Positions 1 through 8,286 are shown, counted from the stretch's first letter. The stretch is DNA of 64,000 nucleotides from Janthinobacterium agaricidamnosum (GCF_003667705.1 NZ_CP033019.1:2728001-2792000), one strand, 5' to 3'. Notes: generated by a model not told the origin, from the sequence alone. Numbers and translations are program-made.

Positions 1-1296
1 GGTCGAGGTAGTGATGAAGGTATCGTTGGCGGCGGCGACGTCTTCCAGCTGATCTAGCCGTTGCAGCAACAGGCCGCAGGCTTGCTGGGCACTGATCAGG
101 CTGCCTTCCATCCAGCCGCAATGCGCGGTATACGCATCCGAACAGGAAATGATGCCGTCCCGGTGCAGCAGGACGGCCGGGTGCTCGGCTTCCGGCTCCA
201 CGCAAAACTCGACGCCATGGGGCCAGAACTTGTGAAAGTGCGCCTTGATCTGTGGCAGCGGCTGACCGTCGAGCGGCAGCACTTCTTCCAGGTGGCTGCG
301 GACACGCTCCAGGTACACGTCTTCACCGAGCTCGAGGCTGTCCCGCCAGTAGGCGGCGCTTTTGCTGTCGGTATAGAACAGCACATATTTGTCGCTCTTG
401 AAGTAGATCTTGCGCAGGGGATTTGCCGCCATCAGCACCTTGTCGGTCAGCCCGAGCGCGTCCCACCAGGCCGTGTCGAACGTCAGGAAGCCCTTGAACA
501 GGGGCAGCGAGTCGTACTGGAATGGACTCCAGGCGTGCGGGAAATCCAGGTTCAGGCGCGGCATGGCGGACGGCGGGATGGCCATCACCAGATGGCGTGT
601 GCGGTGCATCTGCGTGTCGCCATGGTGGCTGAAGGCGAGCACATGCTCGGCGCCGGATTTTTCAACGGACAGCAGACGATGTTCGAGCCGGAATTCCACC
701 CCGGCGGCCTGGGCCTGGTGCTGCAACTGGCACAGCAACGCGTGGTAGCCGTCGGTCGCATAGTGCCACTGGTTGGCGGCGTTTTCCGTAAAGTGCTGCG
801 TTTCCGGGTGTTTCTTGATGATGTCGTAGGCCATGACCGCCGACACCATCGGCAGCAGCAATGCGTCATAGCCGGTCGCCTTGATGATGTGGGTGGCCTT
901 GGCGGCGCCCAGGTAATGGCTGACGAACGCGAGGAAGGAGTCATTCGGATGCTCTTTCAGCATCGGGCTCAGGTCATCCAGTGTTGCCTTCAGCTCTTCC
1001 AGCACGCTATCGTGGGAGATGACTTCGGTGAACGGGTAGACCGCATGCGGCAATCCGCTACCCTGCATGAGTTGCTGGAAATGCGGATGCAGCTGCGGCG
1101 AGTAGCGGGCGGCGCCCAGTTCGGCGATTTCCTCGCCATCTATTTTCCGCGACTGGATGCGGCCGCCGACGGTGGCATTCAGGTCGAATACGTGGATGCG
1201 CAGCTTCCTGCCGGCGGCGCCGTCGATCAGCCGATTGGCGCAAGTCAGGCCGCCTATGCCGGCGCCGATGATGCAAATATCAGAATACGTGCTCAT
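1..1296 (-). CDS. vioA: L-tryptophan oxidase VioA, violacein synthesis (3' end outside window)
   Basis: FAD-dependent enzyme that oxidises L-tryptophan to the imine of indole-3-pyruvate, the first step of violacein synthesis. The 432 codons present read as a close relative of Chromobacterium VioA. The Rossmann motif GAGIGG is at residues 11-16, GAARYSPQLHP around Arg64, then PLRKIYFKSDKY, HKFWPHGVEFC and SDAYTAHCGWMEG near the end. No stop is reached before the left edge, but the reading frame already passes the usual C-terminal region, so only a few codons should be missing. The ATG at 1296 is preceded by AAGGAA about seven bases upstream. In known producers vioA is the first gene of vioABCDE, so the rest of the operon should lie to the left. 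Family and function are clear from the sequence; operon content outside the window is inference. Confidence 0.95.
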   Translation of the reverse strand, partial: MSTYSDICIIGAGIGGLTCANRLIDGAAGRKLRIHVFDLNATVGGRIQSRKIDGEEIAELGAARYSPQLHPHFQQLMQGSGLPHAVYPFTEVISHDSVLEELKATLDDLSPMLKEHPNDSFLAFVSHYLGAAKATHIIKATGYDALLLPMVSAVMAYDIIKKHPETQHFTENAANQWHYATDGYHALLCQLQHQAQAAGVEFRLEHRLLSVEKSGAEHVLAFSHHGDTQMHRTRHLVMAIPPSAMPRLNLDFPHAWSPFQYDSLPLFKGFLTFDTAWWDALGLTDKVLMAANPLRKIYFKSDKYVLFYTDSKSAAYWRDSLELGEDVYLERVRSHLEEVLPLDGQPLPQIKAHFHKFWPHGVEFCVEPEAEHPAVLLHRDGIISCSDAYTAHCGWMEGSLISAQQACGLLLQRLDQLEDVAAANDTFITTST

Positions 1297-1626
1297 ACGA
1301 AATTCCTTTTTAACGTTCATTAAAAAAGCTGCAAAATCGTTAGCAAAAGTTTCCCCAGCTCGTGTAGGCAAGAGAGGGGGAACGCTGGGTGTTACCGCAC
1401 TTGGCGAGCGTTATCGGCTGGGAAATGAAGAGCCTGGCGAGAACTGGCGTTGCGTCTGGTATGGTCGATTCTTGGCAGCAGAGTTTCTGTTTCAAATCAA
1501 AGATGGCACCGACAATAGCCCGGGTATCGGGCTGTCAGTTTGATAAATATCAATGTAGTTGTCGTCTGCAAGGCGCGCGCTGATCAAGCGCGAATGTTGC
1601 TACGCTCATCGAAAACAGGAGGCACC
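1297..1626 (-). promoter_or_regulatory. Upstream region of vioA
   Basis: About 330 bases without a convincing gene lie upstream of vioA and must carry the promoter of the violacein operon. The stretch next to the start codon is AT-rich. The most notable structure is the nested inverted repeat at 1496-1544, listed separately. I see no clear copy of a lux-box or other named operator, so regulation cannot be assigned from sequence alone. Confidence 0.5.
1496..1544. promoter_or_regulatory. Nested inverted repeat upstream of vioA
   Basis: ATCAAA at 1496-1501 pairs with TTTGAT at 1539-1544. Inside it, GAC (1511-1513) and AGCCCG (1517-1522) pair with CGGGCT (1528-1533) and GTC (1534-1536) around a five-base loop. 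It lies 200-250 bases upstream of vioA and about 80 bases before the short ORF at 1627. It could be an operator, an attenuator or a terminator lacking a T-run; the role is unknown. Confidence 0.4.
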
Positions 1627-1734
1627 ATGTCCGAATTCATCGACTTATTGCAATGCTCCGCCATGGCCGCTTCGCTGCTGGTGGCGTGGCTGGTGGGTTC
1701 GCGCACGGCTGCGCGGCGCCTTGCCGGGTTCTAG
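1627..1734 (+). CDS. Short membrane peptide, probably a truncated small protein
   Basis: A 35-codon frame has an excellent ribosome binding site (AGGAGG, five bases before ATG). The product starts MSEFIDLLQCSAMAASLLVAWLVGS, one predicted membrane segment followed by Arg/Ala residues, and stops at 1732-1734. It resembles the first half of small single-segment membrane proteins common in this family, whose sequence normally goes on into a second hydrophobic stretch. Here the frame ends just where that should start. The next bases (1731-1805), in another frame, read LDIAIVEGKVVDGHAYALELL, similar to a stretch of a response-regulator receiver domain. A deletion scar joining two genes is my inference; it may still be translated. 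Confidence 0.4.
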   Translation: MSEFIDLLQCSAMAASLLVAWLVGSRTAARRLAGF

Positions 1735-1832
1735 ATATCGCCATCGTGGAAGGCAAGGTTGTCGATGGCCATGCCTATGCGCTGGAGTTGCTGCGCCCGT
1801 GGTAGACTCGGTCCCGTGATAAATAAGCAAAG

Positions 1833-2897
1833 TTGTCAACTGTGAATCAAAGTGCTCCAGAACGCGTCGTCGTCATCGGCGCCGGCATCGTCGGCGCGTC
1901 GCTCGCCTACCACCTGGCCAGCAAGGGCGCACAAGTCACCGTGGTCGAGGCGGGCGCCATCGCGTCCGGCGTGACGGGCACCTCGTTTGCGTGGATTAAC
2001 ACCTCCTGCGCGGGGATTGATCCCATCGCGGCCCTGCGCGGCGGCGCCATCGCAGCCTACCGGAAGCTGGAATCGCAGGTGCCGGGCTTGACGATGCGCT
2101 GGCACGGAGCCTTGTCGTATGGCACGCAGGATGGGCGTGTGTCGCCCGAATCCATCTTGATTGACCGCTCGCGCATCGCCCAGCTTGAACCTCAGCTGCG
2201 GCAGCCGCCGGAACAGGCCGTCCACGAGCCGGATGAGGGTGCGCTCGACGCCATTGCCGCCACGCACGCTTTGCTGGCGGCGGCCCAGGCGCTCGGTGCA
2301 ACGGTCCGCACGCACACGCCCGTGCTGGGTTTTACCATACGGGACGCACAGGTGACGGGCGTGGAGACGGCCGCGGGCCTCATCGGGGCCGATATTGTCG
2401 TGCTGGCGGCGGGTACGGGCACGGCCAGCCTGGCCGCGCAACTGGGAGTTGACTTGCCGATTCACGCCTCGCCCGCCATCTTCCTGCGCTACCAGGCGCC
2501 GCCCGGCCTCGTGCGCGGCATCATTTCCAATCATGCAATGGAAGTGCGGCAAGCCGAGGACGGGACCATGCTGGCAGCGGAAGACTATCTGGACGACGCG
2601 CCGGAAAACCAGCCCGCCGCCATCGCGCTACGCACGGCCTGCGCGATTAGGGCAGAACTGGCGGGCGCCGATGCCATTGTGCCGGAATTCGCCGGCATCG
2701 GCTTGCGCCCCATGCCCGCAGACGGCGTACCCGTCATCGGCTATCTGCCAAATATCAAAGGAGTGTACGTATGCGCCATGCATCCGGGCGTGGTGCTGGC
2801 CGCCATCGTGGGCCAGCTGGCCAGCGGGGAGATTGTCACTGGCGAGCCAGCGCCGGCCCTGGAGGCTTGCCGGCCCGCGCGTTTTCTGGCGTGCTGA
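1833..2897 (+). CDS. FAD-dependent oxidoreductase, DAO family
   Basis: Protein of about 350 residues of the D-amino-acid oxidase/glycine oxidase fold. The N-terminal dinucleotide-binding motif is VVVIGAGIVGASLAYHL followed by an acidic VVEAGA, and the C-terminal FAD-contact region reads GIGLRPMPADGVPVIG. The family oxidises amines or amino acids to imines using FAD; the substrate cannot be deduced. The start is uncertain: TTG at 1833 gives the longest form, while GTG at 1842 begins MNQSAPERVVVIG. Neither has a strong ribosome binding site. The gene stands alone, transcribed away from vioA and converging on the small gene at 2901. Confidence 0.8.
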   Translation: MSTVNQSAPERVVVIGAGIVGASLAYHLASKGAQVTVVEAGAIASGVTGTSFAWINTSCAGIDPIAALRGGAIAAYRKLESQVPGLTMRWHGALSYGTQDGRVSPESILIDRSRIAQLEPQLRQPPEQAVHEPDEGALDAIAATHALLAAAQALGATVRTHTPVLGFTIRDAQVTGVETAAGLIGADIVVLAAGTGTASLAAQLGVDLPIHASPAIFLRYQAPPGLVRGIISNHAMEVRQAEDGTMLAAEDYLDDAPENQPAAIALRTACAIRAELAGADAIVPEFAGIGLRPMPADGVPVIGYLPNIKGVYVCAMHPGVVLAAIVGQLASGEIVTGEPAPALEACRPARFLAC

Positions 2898-2900
2898 CTT

Positions 2901-3359
2901 TTAAGGCACGGCTACCACGAACACGGGCAGGACGAACGGCACTTGCTCCTGCGCATCGCCTTCCTCCGACGGGGCCTGCATGAAATCCTCATTGCGCCAG
3001 TCGCCGTTGACCACGCGCTCGGCGATCAGCGCCATATCCTGCGTTTCGCGCAGTTCGCAGCGAAACGGCAGCCGCCCATGCGAGCGCGACACCAGGCTAA
3101 AACGCAACTGCCGGCATTGCGCATCGTGCCAGCAATAGAACAGCATATCCTCGCCAGCGAGGGCACTGCGGCGCGCCGCGATCACCTCGCCGATGAAGGC
3201 GACGATATCGGCCGCATGGATCTGCGGCGTTTCCTCGTCTGTGGGAGAGAAGCTCCACATATTGGCTCTGGCTTCGTGGTTGATGTCGTCGGGATCAATC
3301 TCCACGGGATCGTCTTTGGCCATGGTGAGCCAGTTGCTGAACACCGTTGATAGCGTCAT
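2901..3359 (-). CDS. Hypothetical protein
   Basis: A 152-residue acidic soluble protein, beginning MTLSTVFSNWLTMAKDDPVEIDPDD. I do not recognise the family. There is no signal peptide or membrane segment. The ATG at 3359 is chosen because AGAAAG lies about seven bases upstream; a longer in-frame start at 3422 would overlap the preceding gene. It follows the DUF6434-like gene by 32 bases on the same strand, so the two probably form an operon. The central part has several Trp, Cys and His residues (FYCWHDAQCRQLRF), but no catalytic motif stands out. Confidence 0.6.
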   Translation of the reverse strand: MTLSTVFSNWLTMAKDDPVEIDPDDINHEARANMWSFSPTDEETPQIHAADIVAFIGEVIAARRSALAGEDMLFYCWHDAQCRQLRFSLVSRSHGRLPFRCELRETQDMALIAERVVNGDWRNEDFMQAPSEEGDAQEQVPFVLPVFVVAVP

Positions 3360-3391
3360 GTCAATCTTTCTATTTTCGTGCGTGCAAGCGG

Positions 3392-3607
3392 CTAGCGGGC
3401 AATGCGGTGGCGGCGTAGCCACTCATCGGCAACATCGCCCATGGTTTTCGCGGCGCCGTCGCGTATCCAGGCCATGAAATCGCGCTGGAACGTAAATTGC
3501 GGTCCGCATTGGGCAAGCAAGAAGCGCCTGACGTTCTGCGTATTCCTGTAGTGCACATCAACGACAGTGTGGCGGGAAATAATGCCGCCGTGCCAATCGA
3601 ATTCCAT
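3392..3607 (-). CDS. Small DUF6434-like protein
   Basis: A 71-residue protein beginning MEFDWHGGIISRHTVVD with the later motif YRNTQNVRRFL and a C-terminal KTMGDVADEWL. The pattern of an N-terminal FDWH, a central RNTQNVRRFF-like helix and a terminal TMGDA helix is that of small proteins grouped as DUF6434, sometimes linked to SAP-type DNA-binding modules. The function is unknown. The ATG at 3607 follows AAGGGA. It is the first gene of a probable two-gene operon with the gene ending at 2901. The family call rests on remembered motif patterns and should be checked by profile search. Confidence 0.6.
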   Translation of the reverse strand: MEFDWHGGIISRHTVVDVHYRNTQNVRRFLLAQCGPQFTFQRDFMAWIRDGAAKTMGDVADEWLRRHRIAR

Positions 3608-3694
3608 GCTGTATTCCCTTTGCTGTATTACCTTGAATGGCCAGAGCGTGCCATTCTAGATCATGGGCAACAGTTCAGCGACTGTCCAACTGTC

Positions 3695-4576
3695 TCACCC
3701 CCTAGGCCCATCCGCCAACAACTCCGCCAGCCTGGTCGTCAGCCACAAACTCGTCTCGCTCAGCTTCTTGCCATGGATAGCCAGCCGCCGCACCGGTAGC
3801 CTGGATAAAGCCAGCGCAGGGCAGGGCACTTCCTGCAGATAGCCCTTGTAGTTATCGTAATTGGCGATGTTCAGCGGCAAAATTGCCCAGCCCAGCTCGT
3901 CCGCGACCATTTCCGCGATGCTGTAAAAACTGTCGGAAAACCAGACGGCGGGGCTGAAGGCCTGTTCGCGGTTGAGCTCGGAATCCATGATCAGCTGGCG
4001 GTAGCGGGTCAGCTCGTTGCGGCTTACTTCCTGGCCGTGCGCCATGGGGTGGCCCTTGGCCACGAACACGCCTTGCGCCACGCTGCCAATGTGCTGCTGT
4101 TCCAGCACGGGAGAAATCGGGCCACGGTCAAAATGAAAAGCCACGTCGGCTTGCTGCTGCTCCACGTATTGCGCCACTTCCGACGCCGTGGCGTTGAGCA
4201 TCACCAGTTCCAGCGCCGGGTAGCGCGCCGCCAGCTCTTTTACCAGGGTGCCGATGGCCAGATAGGGCAGGGCTTCGTCCAGGGCCAGGGTCAGCTGCGC
4301 TTCGGGCGCCTCGCTCAGCAGCTGGGCGCGCAGCTGCAAGCGCTCGGCCTGGCGCAGCAGTTCGCACGCTTCGAGGTGCATGACCTTGCCCGCTTCCGTC
4401 AGCACGGCGCTGCGGCGCGAGCGGTCGAACAGTTCCACGCCGAATTCCGCTTCCAGCAAGCCGATCGAGGTGCTGACCACCGATTGCGCGCGGCCCAGCC
4501 TGCGCGCCGCGCCCGAGAAAGAACCGGCCGCGACAGCCGCTTCAAAGTAACGCATTTGTTCCAAAGTCCATTGCAT
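3695..4576 (-). CDS. LysR-family transcriptional regulator
   Basis: A 293-residue regulator with the LysR winged-helix at the N-terminus (RYFEAAVAAGSFSGAARRLGRAQSVVSTSIGLLE, residues about 9-42) followed by the two-lobed effector-binding domain. The ATG at 4576 is preferred because AGGTGG lies six bases upstream; a GTG nine bases earlier is also in frame. It is divergent from the GNAT gene at 4674 across a 97-base gap that contains a perfect palindrome (4588-4602). LysR proteins usually control the divergent neighbour, so the GNAT gene, and perhaps the MFS gene after it, are likely targets. The effector is unknown. Confidence 0.88.
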   Translation of the reverse strand: MQWTLEQMRYFEAAVAAGSFSGAARRLGRAQSVVSTSIGLLEAEFGVELFDRSRRSAVLTEAGKVMHLEACELLRQAERLQLRAQLLSEAPEAQLTLALDEALPYLAIGTLVKELAARYPALELVMLNATASEVAQYVEQQQADVAFHFDRGPISPVLEQQHIGSVAQGVFVAKGHPMAHGQEVSRNELTRYRQLIMDSELNREQAFSPAVWFSDSFYSIAEMVADELGWAILPLNIANYDNYKGYLQEVPCPALALSRLPVRRLAIHGKKLSETSLWLTTRLAELLADGPRG

Positions 4577-4587
4577 GGCATCCACCT

Positions 4588-4602
4588 ATCTGTTTTACAG
4601 AT
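4588..4602. promoter_or_regulatory. Candidate LysR operator
   Basis: ATCTGT-TTT-ACAGAT is a perfect 6-3-6 palindrome in the gap between the divergent LysR and GNAT genes, 11 bases from the LysR start codon. It includes the T-N11-A core expected of LysR boxes. Binding is inferred from position and symmetry. Confidence 0.5.
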
Positions 4603-4673
4603 GGATTTTAACTTGAATGCCATTCAGGGGCGACATAAAATGCTTTTACTAATTCAATAACACGAGATCCGCC

Positions 4674-5258
4674 ATGAAAAACGCCCAAGCCCATACCCCC
4701 GCCATCAGCTTCAGCTGGTGTCACGACGCCACCGCCGAAGACGCGCTGTGCAAGCTCTACCTTGACAATGTCAGCGCCGACTATATCTCCCATTCGGAGC
4801 TGCAGGGCGAACGGGCCGATGCGCCCGGCAACTGGCGCGCGGACTTGCCTGAAGTCATACGCGGCGAAATCCGCGCCGCCCTGTCGCACGACTGGGCGCA
4901 TGGCGATTCGACCCTGCTGGCCGTCGCCACTGCCGGCGACGCCATCGTCGGCATGGCCTTGGTGTCCATCGATACGCGCCAGCGCGCCTCGAAATCGTTC
5001 GCCGCGCTGGACGACCTGGTCTTGCTGCCTTCCGTGCGCGGCAGCGGCATCGGCAGCTTGCTGGTGGAGTGGGTGGCCGACGAGCTGCGCAGCCACGGCA
5101 TCGCCCGCTTGTTCCTTGAATGCGGCGCGCACAACCTGACGGCACAACAATTCTTCCAGGGCCGCGGCTTCAAGCAAGTGTCCGTCGTCATGCTGCGCGA
5201 ACTCGACGCAACTACAGCGAGTGCCGCCGTGGATGACAAGGATGGCGACCGTGGCTGA
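4674..5258 (+). CDS. GNAT-family N-acetyltransferase
   Basis: A 194-residue acetyltransferase. The acetyl-CoA loop is visible as LDDLVLLPSVRGSGIGSLLVEWVADELRSHG (roughly residues 118-148), with the Q/RxxGxG/A signature as VRGSGIG. The following ARLFLECGAHNLTAQQFFQGRGFK is the usual motif B region. Members transfer acetyl groups to amines on small molecules or proteins; the substrate is unknown. The gene starts 97 bases from the divergent LysR regulator and is followed after about 120 bases by an MFS exporter, so an acetylation-plus-export resistance pair is possible but not shown. Confidence 0.85.
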   Translation: MKNAQAHTPAISFSWCHDATAEDALCKLYLDNVSADYISHSELQGERADAPGNWRADLPEVIRGEIRAALSHDWAHGDSTLLAVATAGDAIVGMALVSIDTRQRASKSFAALDDLVLLPSVRGSGIGSLLVEWVADELRSHGIARLFLECGAHNLTAQQFFQGRGFKQVSVVMLRELDATTASAAVDDKDGDRG

Positions 5259-5377
5259 CGCAAGCCGCCCCCGACAAGGCCAGGCCCGTGGCAGCCTGGA
5301 ACGTAAATATTTGCGCAGCACCAGATTTATCCAAACCGATAGTTGTTAAAAGTTACACTAAAATCCATGAGTTGTTT

Positions 5378-6865
5378 ATGCATCCAATGAAAAAATGGCT
5401 GACGCTGGCCATCGTCTCCAGCGCCCTGTTCCTGATCGTGGTCGACATGACCGTGCTCTACACCGCCTTGCCCGCGCTGACGCGCGACTTGCAAGCCACT
5501 TCCTCGCAAAAACTGTGGATCATCAACGTCTACGCGCTGGTCGTCTCCGGTCTGTTGCCCGGCCTCGGCACCCTCGGTGACCGCTTGAGCCACAAACCCG
5601 TTTTCCTCGCCGGCCTGGCCGTGTTCGGCATCGCCTCGCTGTGCGCCGCGTTTTCGCCTGCGCCGGAATGGCTGATCTTTGCCCGCGTGCTGCTGGCCAT
5701 CGGCGCCGCCCTGATGATGCCGGCCACCTTGTCCATCATCCGCCTGACCTTTACGGATAACCGCGAGCGCTCGTTCGCCATCGGCGTGTGGGCGGCCATC
5801 GCCTCCGGCGGTGCCGCCTTCGGGCCCGTGCTCGGTGGTTTCCTGCTGGAACATTACTGGTGGGGTTCCGTCTTCCTGATCAACGTGCCCATCGTGCTGC
5901 TGACCTTGGTATTGGCCACTGTCATCCTGCCGAAACGGGCCGGTAACCGCGACAAGCCATGGGACTTGAAGGGCTCGCTGCAAGTCATGATGGGTTTGCT
6001 TGGTGGCGTGTATGCGATCAAGGAGCTGGGCAAGTCGCAGCCCTCGTATGCGCTGGCCGCCGCCTCGTTCGCCGTGGGCGCCTTCTTCATGCTGAAGTTC
6101 GTGCGTCGCCAGAAGCGCCAAGCCCGGCCGCTGATCGACTTCGCCCTGTTCCGCGAACTGCCGTTTTCCAGCGCAGTGGCCGCCGCCATGGTGGCGTCCG
6201 CCGCCCTGATCGGCATGGAACTGGCGCTGAGCCAGCACATGCAGCTGGTGCGGGAACTGTCGCCGCTGGAAGCGGGTCTGCTGCTGTTGCCGCTGCCGCT
6301 GGCGTCCGTGTTTGCCGGTCCGTTGACGGGTTTCATGCTGCCGCGCGCCGACAAGGCCAAGGTCTTGTGGGGTTCGCTGTTGCTGTCCGGTATAGGCATG
6401 GCATCGTATCTGGTGCTGCATGACGCCGCCGTCTCGGCGCAAGTGGCCAGCCTGGTGATCCTGGGCCTTGGCCTGGGCGCCGTCATGACGGCCGCATCGA
6501 GCGCCGTGATGCTCAACGTGGCTCCCCAGCAAGCCGGCATGGCCGCCTCGATCGAGGAAGTGTCGTACGAACTGGGCGCCGTGATCGGCGTGACGGTTCT
6601 GGGCACCATCATGTCGGCCGTCTACAGCGCCACCCTGGTGATCCCGGAAAGCGCGGGCCTGCTGCCGAACGCCCATGACACCTTGGACGCGGCGCTGCTG
6701 GCCGCCGAGCAATTGCCGGCCGAACTGGGCTTGCAAGTGTCGGAACTGGCCCGTTCGGCCTTCGACAAGGCATTTATTGTCGTGCTGGCAACGGCTTCCG
6801 CCATCCTGATGGCGGCCGCCGCCACCATCCGTTACCTGCATCTGCGGGCGCGCCGCGCGATTTAA
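5378..6865 (+). CDS. MFS drug exporter, DHA2 (14-segment) family
   Basis: About 495 residues with some 14 hydrophobic segments, typical of proton-driven DHA2 exporters such as SmvA/QacA. After segment 1, the characteristic LIVVDMTVLYTALPALTRDL is present (the D-M-T-V motif C-like start of this family), and the inter-helix motif GDRLSHKPVFLAG marks motif A. Likely substrates are cationic or disinfectant-type drugs, by family only. ATG at 5378 or at 5387 (MKKWLTL) fits the first membrane segment; a much longer form from 5288 would add an implausible tail. No strong Shine-Dalgarno is seen. The end overlaps by four bases with the convergent hydrolase gene. Confidence 0.88.
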   Translation: MHPMKKWLTLAIVSSALFLIVVDMTVLYTALPALTRDLQATSSQKLWIINVYALVVSGLLPGLGTLGDRLSHKPVFLAGLAVFGIASLCAAFSPAPEWLIFARVLLAIGAALMMPATLSIIRLTFTDNRERSFAIGVWAAIASGGAAFGPVLGGFLLEHYWWGSVFLINVPIVLLTLVLATVILPKRAGNRDKPWDLKGSLQVMMGLLGGVYAIKELGKSQPSYALAAASFAVGAFFMLKFVRRQKRQARPLIDFALFRELPFSSAVAAAMVASAALIGMELALSQHMQLVRELSPLEAGLLLLPLPLASVFAGPLTGFMLPRADKAKVLWGSLLLSGIGMASYLVLHDAAVSAQVASLVILGLGLGAVMTAASSAVMLNVAPQQAGMAASIEEVSYELGAVIGVTVLGTIMSAVYSATLVIPESAGLLPNAHDTLDAALLAAEQLPAELGLQVSELARSAFDKAFIVVLATASAILMAAAATIRYLHLRARRAI

Positions 6866-7917
6866 TGAATCAGCGGCACCACCTGGTCGCGCAAGACCGT
6901 CCATTGGGCGTGCAGCACGGCCTGGTTGGGGTCGTGTCCGGCCCGTTTTACCAGGGTAAAACCCTTGGCCGGCGCCGTGATGCTGTCGAAATACGTGCGC
7001 GCGATGGCGGGCGAGGTCAACAAGTCCGCTTCGCCCGTGATGAAGAAGACGGGCAAGTCGAAGCGTGTCCCCAGCGCGGGCAGGTCGACCTTGGCGAACA
7101 TGCCGTCGCCGCGCAGGCCGATGAACTGGAGGTACGAGTAGTCATCGGCCGCCTCGGCATCGGCCAGCGCTTGCGGCGTGGCGTAGAACGGCGCCGGCTG
7201 CCACCAGTGTTTTGGCGGCGCATCCGTTGCCAATCCCTCATATTTGCGGTCGAAACGGCGCAGGATGCCGAAGTTGCGCGGATCGGTCCATGGCGGCGGC
7301 CCCAGCGCTGCCAGCTTGTCCACCGTAGGGGTATCGCCGGCCGCTTGCGCCAGCGCAAGCACTTCGCGGTACATGCCGGCCTCGTTGTCGCGCGCATTGA
7401 CCACTTGCGCCGTGCCGAGATACGCGTGGAACAGGTCCGGCTGCGCCTTGGCCATGTGCACGCCCAGGATCGAACCCCAGGAACTGCCCATCAAGATGAC
7501 CTTGTCCTTGCCCAGGTGCTGCCGCAGATAACGGGCTACGGCGATGCCGTCGTCGCGCATCTGTTCCACCGTCAAGGGGATATCTTCCGTCGGGCGCTGT
7601 TTCGCGTAGGTCATGCCCGCGCCGCGCTGGTCCCACTGCACCAGGGTGTAATTCTGTTGCCAGGGTGCATAGATGGCGTCGGCAAACGGACTCAAGGCAT
7701 TGCCGGGACCGCCATGGATAAACAGGATCACGGGATTGCCGCAGGCGGCGCCCGTGACCGTGATCCATTGTTCGATGCCATTGATGGGCACGTAGCCCTG
7801 TTCGCGCACGGCTTGCGCGGGCGAGGCGAAGATGGTGCCAGCGGAAAAAGCGGGTTCGGCTGCCTCGACAAACCCCAGGCAGGACAGTAGTGAAAGTACT
7901 GAGCAGATTTTGCGCAT
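6862..7917 (-). CDS. Secreted alpha/beta hydrolase, peptidase S33 (prolyl iminopeptidase-like)
   Basis: A 351-residue protein with a signal peptide (MRKICSVLSLLSCLGFVEAAE). The alpha/beta-hydrolase core has the oxyanion motif HGGPG, the WDQRGAGMT strand, the nucleophile elbow GSSWGS, and a late ...KRAGHDPN with the catalytic His. HGGPG plus GxSWGS is the pattern of the S33 proline iminopeptidases, so N-terminal proline removal or ester hydrolysis in the periplasm is likely. The ATG at 7917 has AGGA five bases upstream; an upstream in-frame ATG would hide the signal peptide. It converges on and slightly overlaps the MFS gene. Confidence 0.87.
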   Translation of the reverse strand: MRKICSVLSLLSCLGFVEAAEPAFSAGTIFASPAQAVREQGYVPINGIEQWITVTGAACGNPVILFIHGGPGNALSPFADAIYAPWQQNYTLVQWDQRGAGMTYAKQRPTEDIPLTVEQMRDDGIAVARYLRQHLGKDKVILMGSSWGSILGVHMAKAQPDLFHAYLGTAQVVNARDNEAGMYREVLALAQAAGDTPTVDKLAALGPPPWTDPRNFGILRRFDRKYEGLATDAPPKHWWQPAPFYATPQALADAEAADDYSYLQFIGLRGDGMFAKVDLPALGTRFDLPVFFITGEADLLTSPAIARTYFDSITAPAKGFTLVKRAGHDPNQAVLHAQWTVLRDQVVPLIH

Positions 7918-7982
7918 ATTATCCTGACAGAATGTTCCATAACGGCGATGCATCGGAAAAACGTGCAACCCGAAAGCAGAAA

Positions 7983-8013
7983 CTGGGGTCGGACCCTGAG
8001 GGTCCGACCCCAG
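7983..8013. repeat. Dispersed palindromic repeat, copy 1
   Basis: A perfect 31-base hairpin: 14-base arms (7983-7996 and 8000-8013) of the form CTGGGGTCGGACCC around a three-base loop TGA. A second copy with the same 12-base core lies at 24177-24203, followed by a similar CCTTG..CTTGGG stretch, so the repeated unit is longer than the palindrome. It lies between a hydrolase gene and a truncated hydrolase relic. It can also act as a transcription terminator, though there is no T-run. Confidence 0.75.
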
Positions 8014-8035
8014 ACCTTGCCTTGGGGGTTAATAC

Positions 8036-8284
8036 TCACAGCGTACCCTTGGCAGGCTTGCCGGCAGGCACATCGGCGGCAAACTTGCGCACGAAGACGT
8101 GCATGGCATCCGCGTCGCCGACGGCGTGGCCCTGGGCATCGTAGCTGCCGGGCACGTTCAAGCCCGAGCACAGGCTGCCGGGGGCGGCCGTATCGGAGCA
8201 GGGCGTGAAGAACATCGGTTCGGCGTGCAAGGAGGTGCCAGCCAGCAGAGCGGCCAGCAGGGACAGGCGGGGCAGCAAGGTCAT
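8036..8284 (-). pseudogene. N-terminal relic of a secreted alpha/beta hydrolase
   Basis: The 82 codons start with a signal peptide (MTLLPRLSLLAALLAGTSLHAE) and continue FFTPCSDTAAPGSLCSGLNVPGSYD to AKPAKGTL, where the frame stops. This is the pattern of the first part of tripeptidyl-aminopeptidase-type alpha/beta hydrolases, which normally go on at this point into the oxyanion strand ending in GGPG. No catalytic residue is left. The break lies 22 bases from palindromic repeat copy 1, and the start codon is only two bases from a second strong hairpin (8287-8324), leaving no ribosome binding site. A decayed gene is the best reading; a short secreted protein is less likely. Confidence 0.6.
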
Positions 8285-8286
8285 CG

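Noticed and set aside
61..1323. A 420-codon plus-strand frame over vioA
   Set aside because: The minus strand matches VioA along its whole length; the plus frame has no recognisable domain.
1297..1600. A lux-box for quorum control of vio
   Set aside because: I found no convincing 18-20 base dyad of the lux-box type; the palindrome at 1496-1544 has a different shape.
1731..1805. Receiver-like fragment LDIAIVEGKVVDGHAYALELL as a gene
   Set aside because: Too short, no start codon or ribosome binding site; kept only as part of a possible deletion scar.
5327..6904. A 525-codon frame antisense to the MFS exporter
   Set aside because: The product is Gln/His/Gly-rich without domains, while the other strand gives a clear 14-segment transporter.
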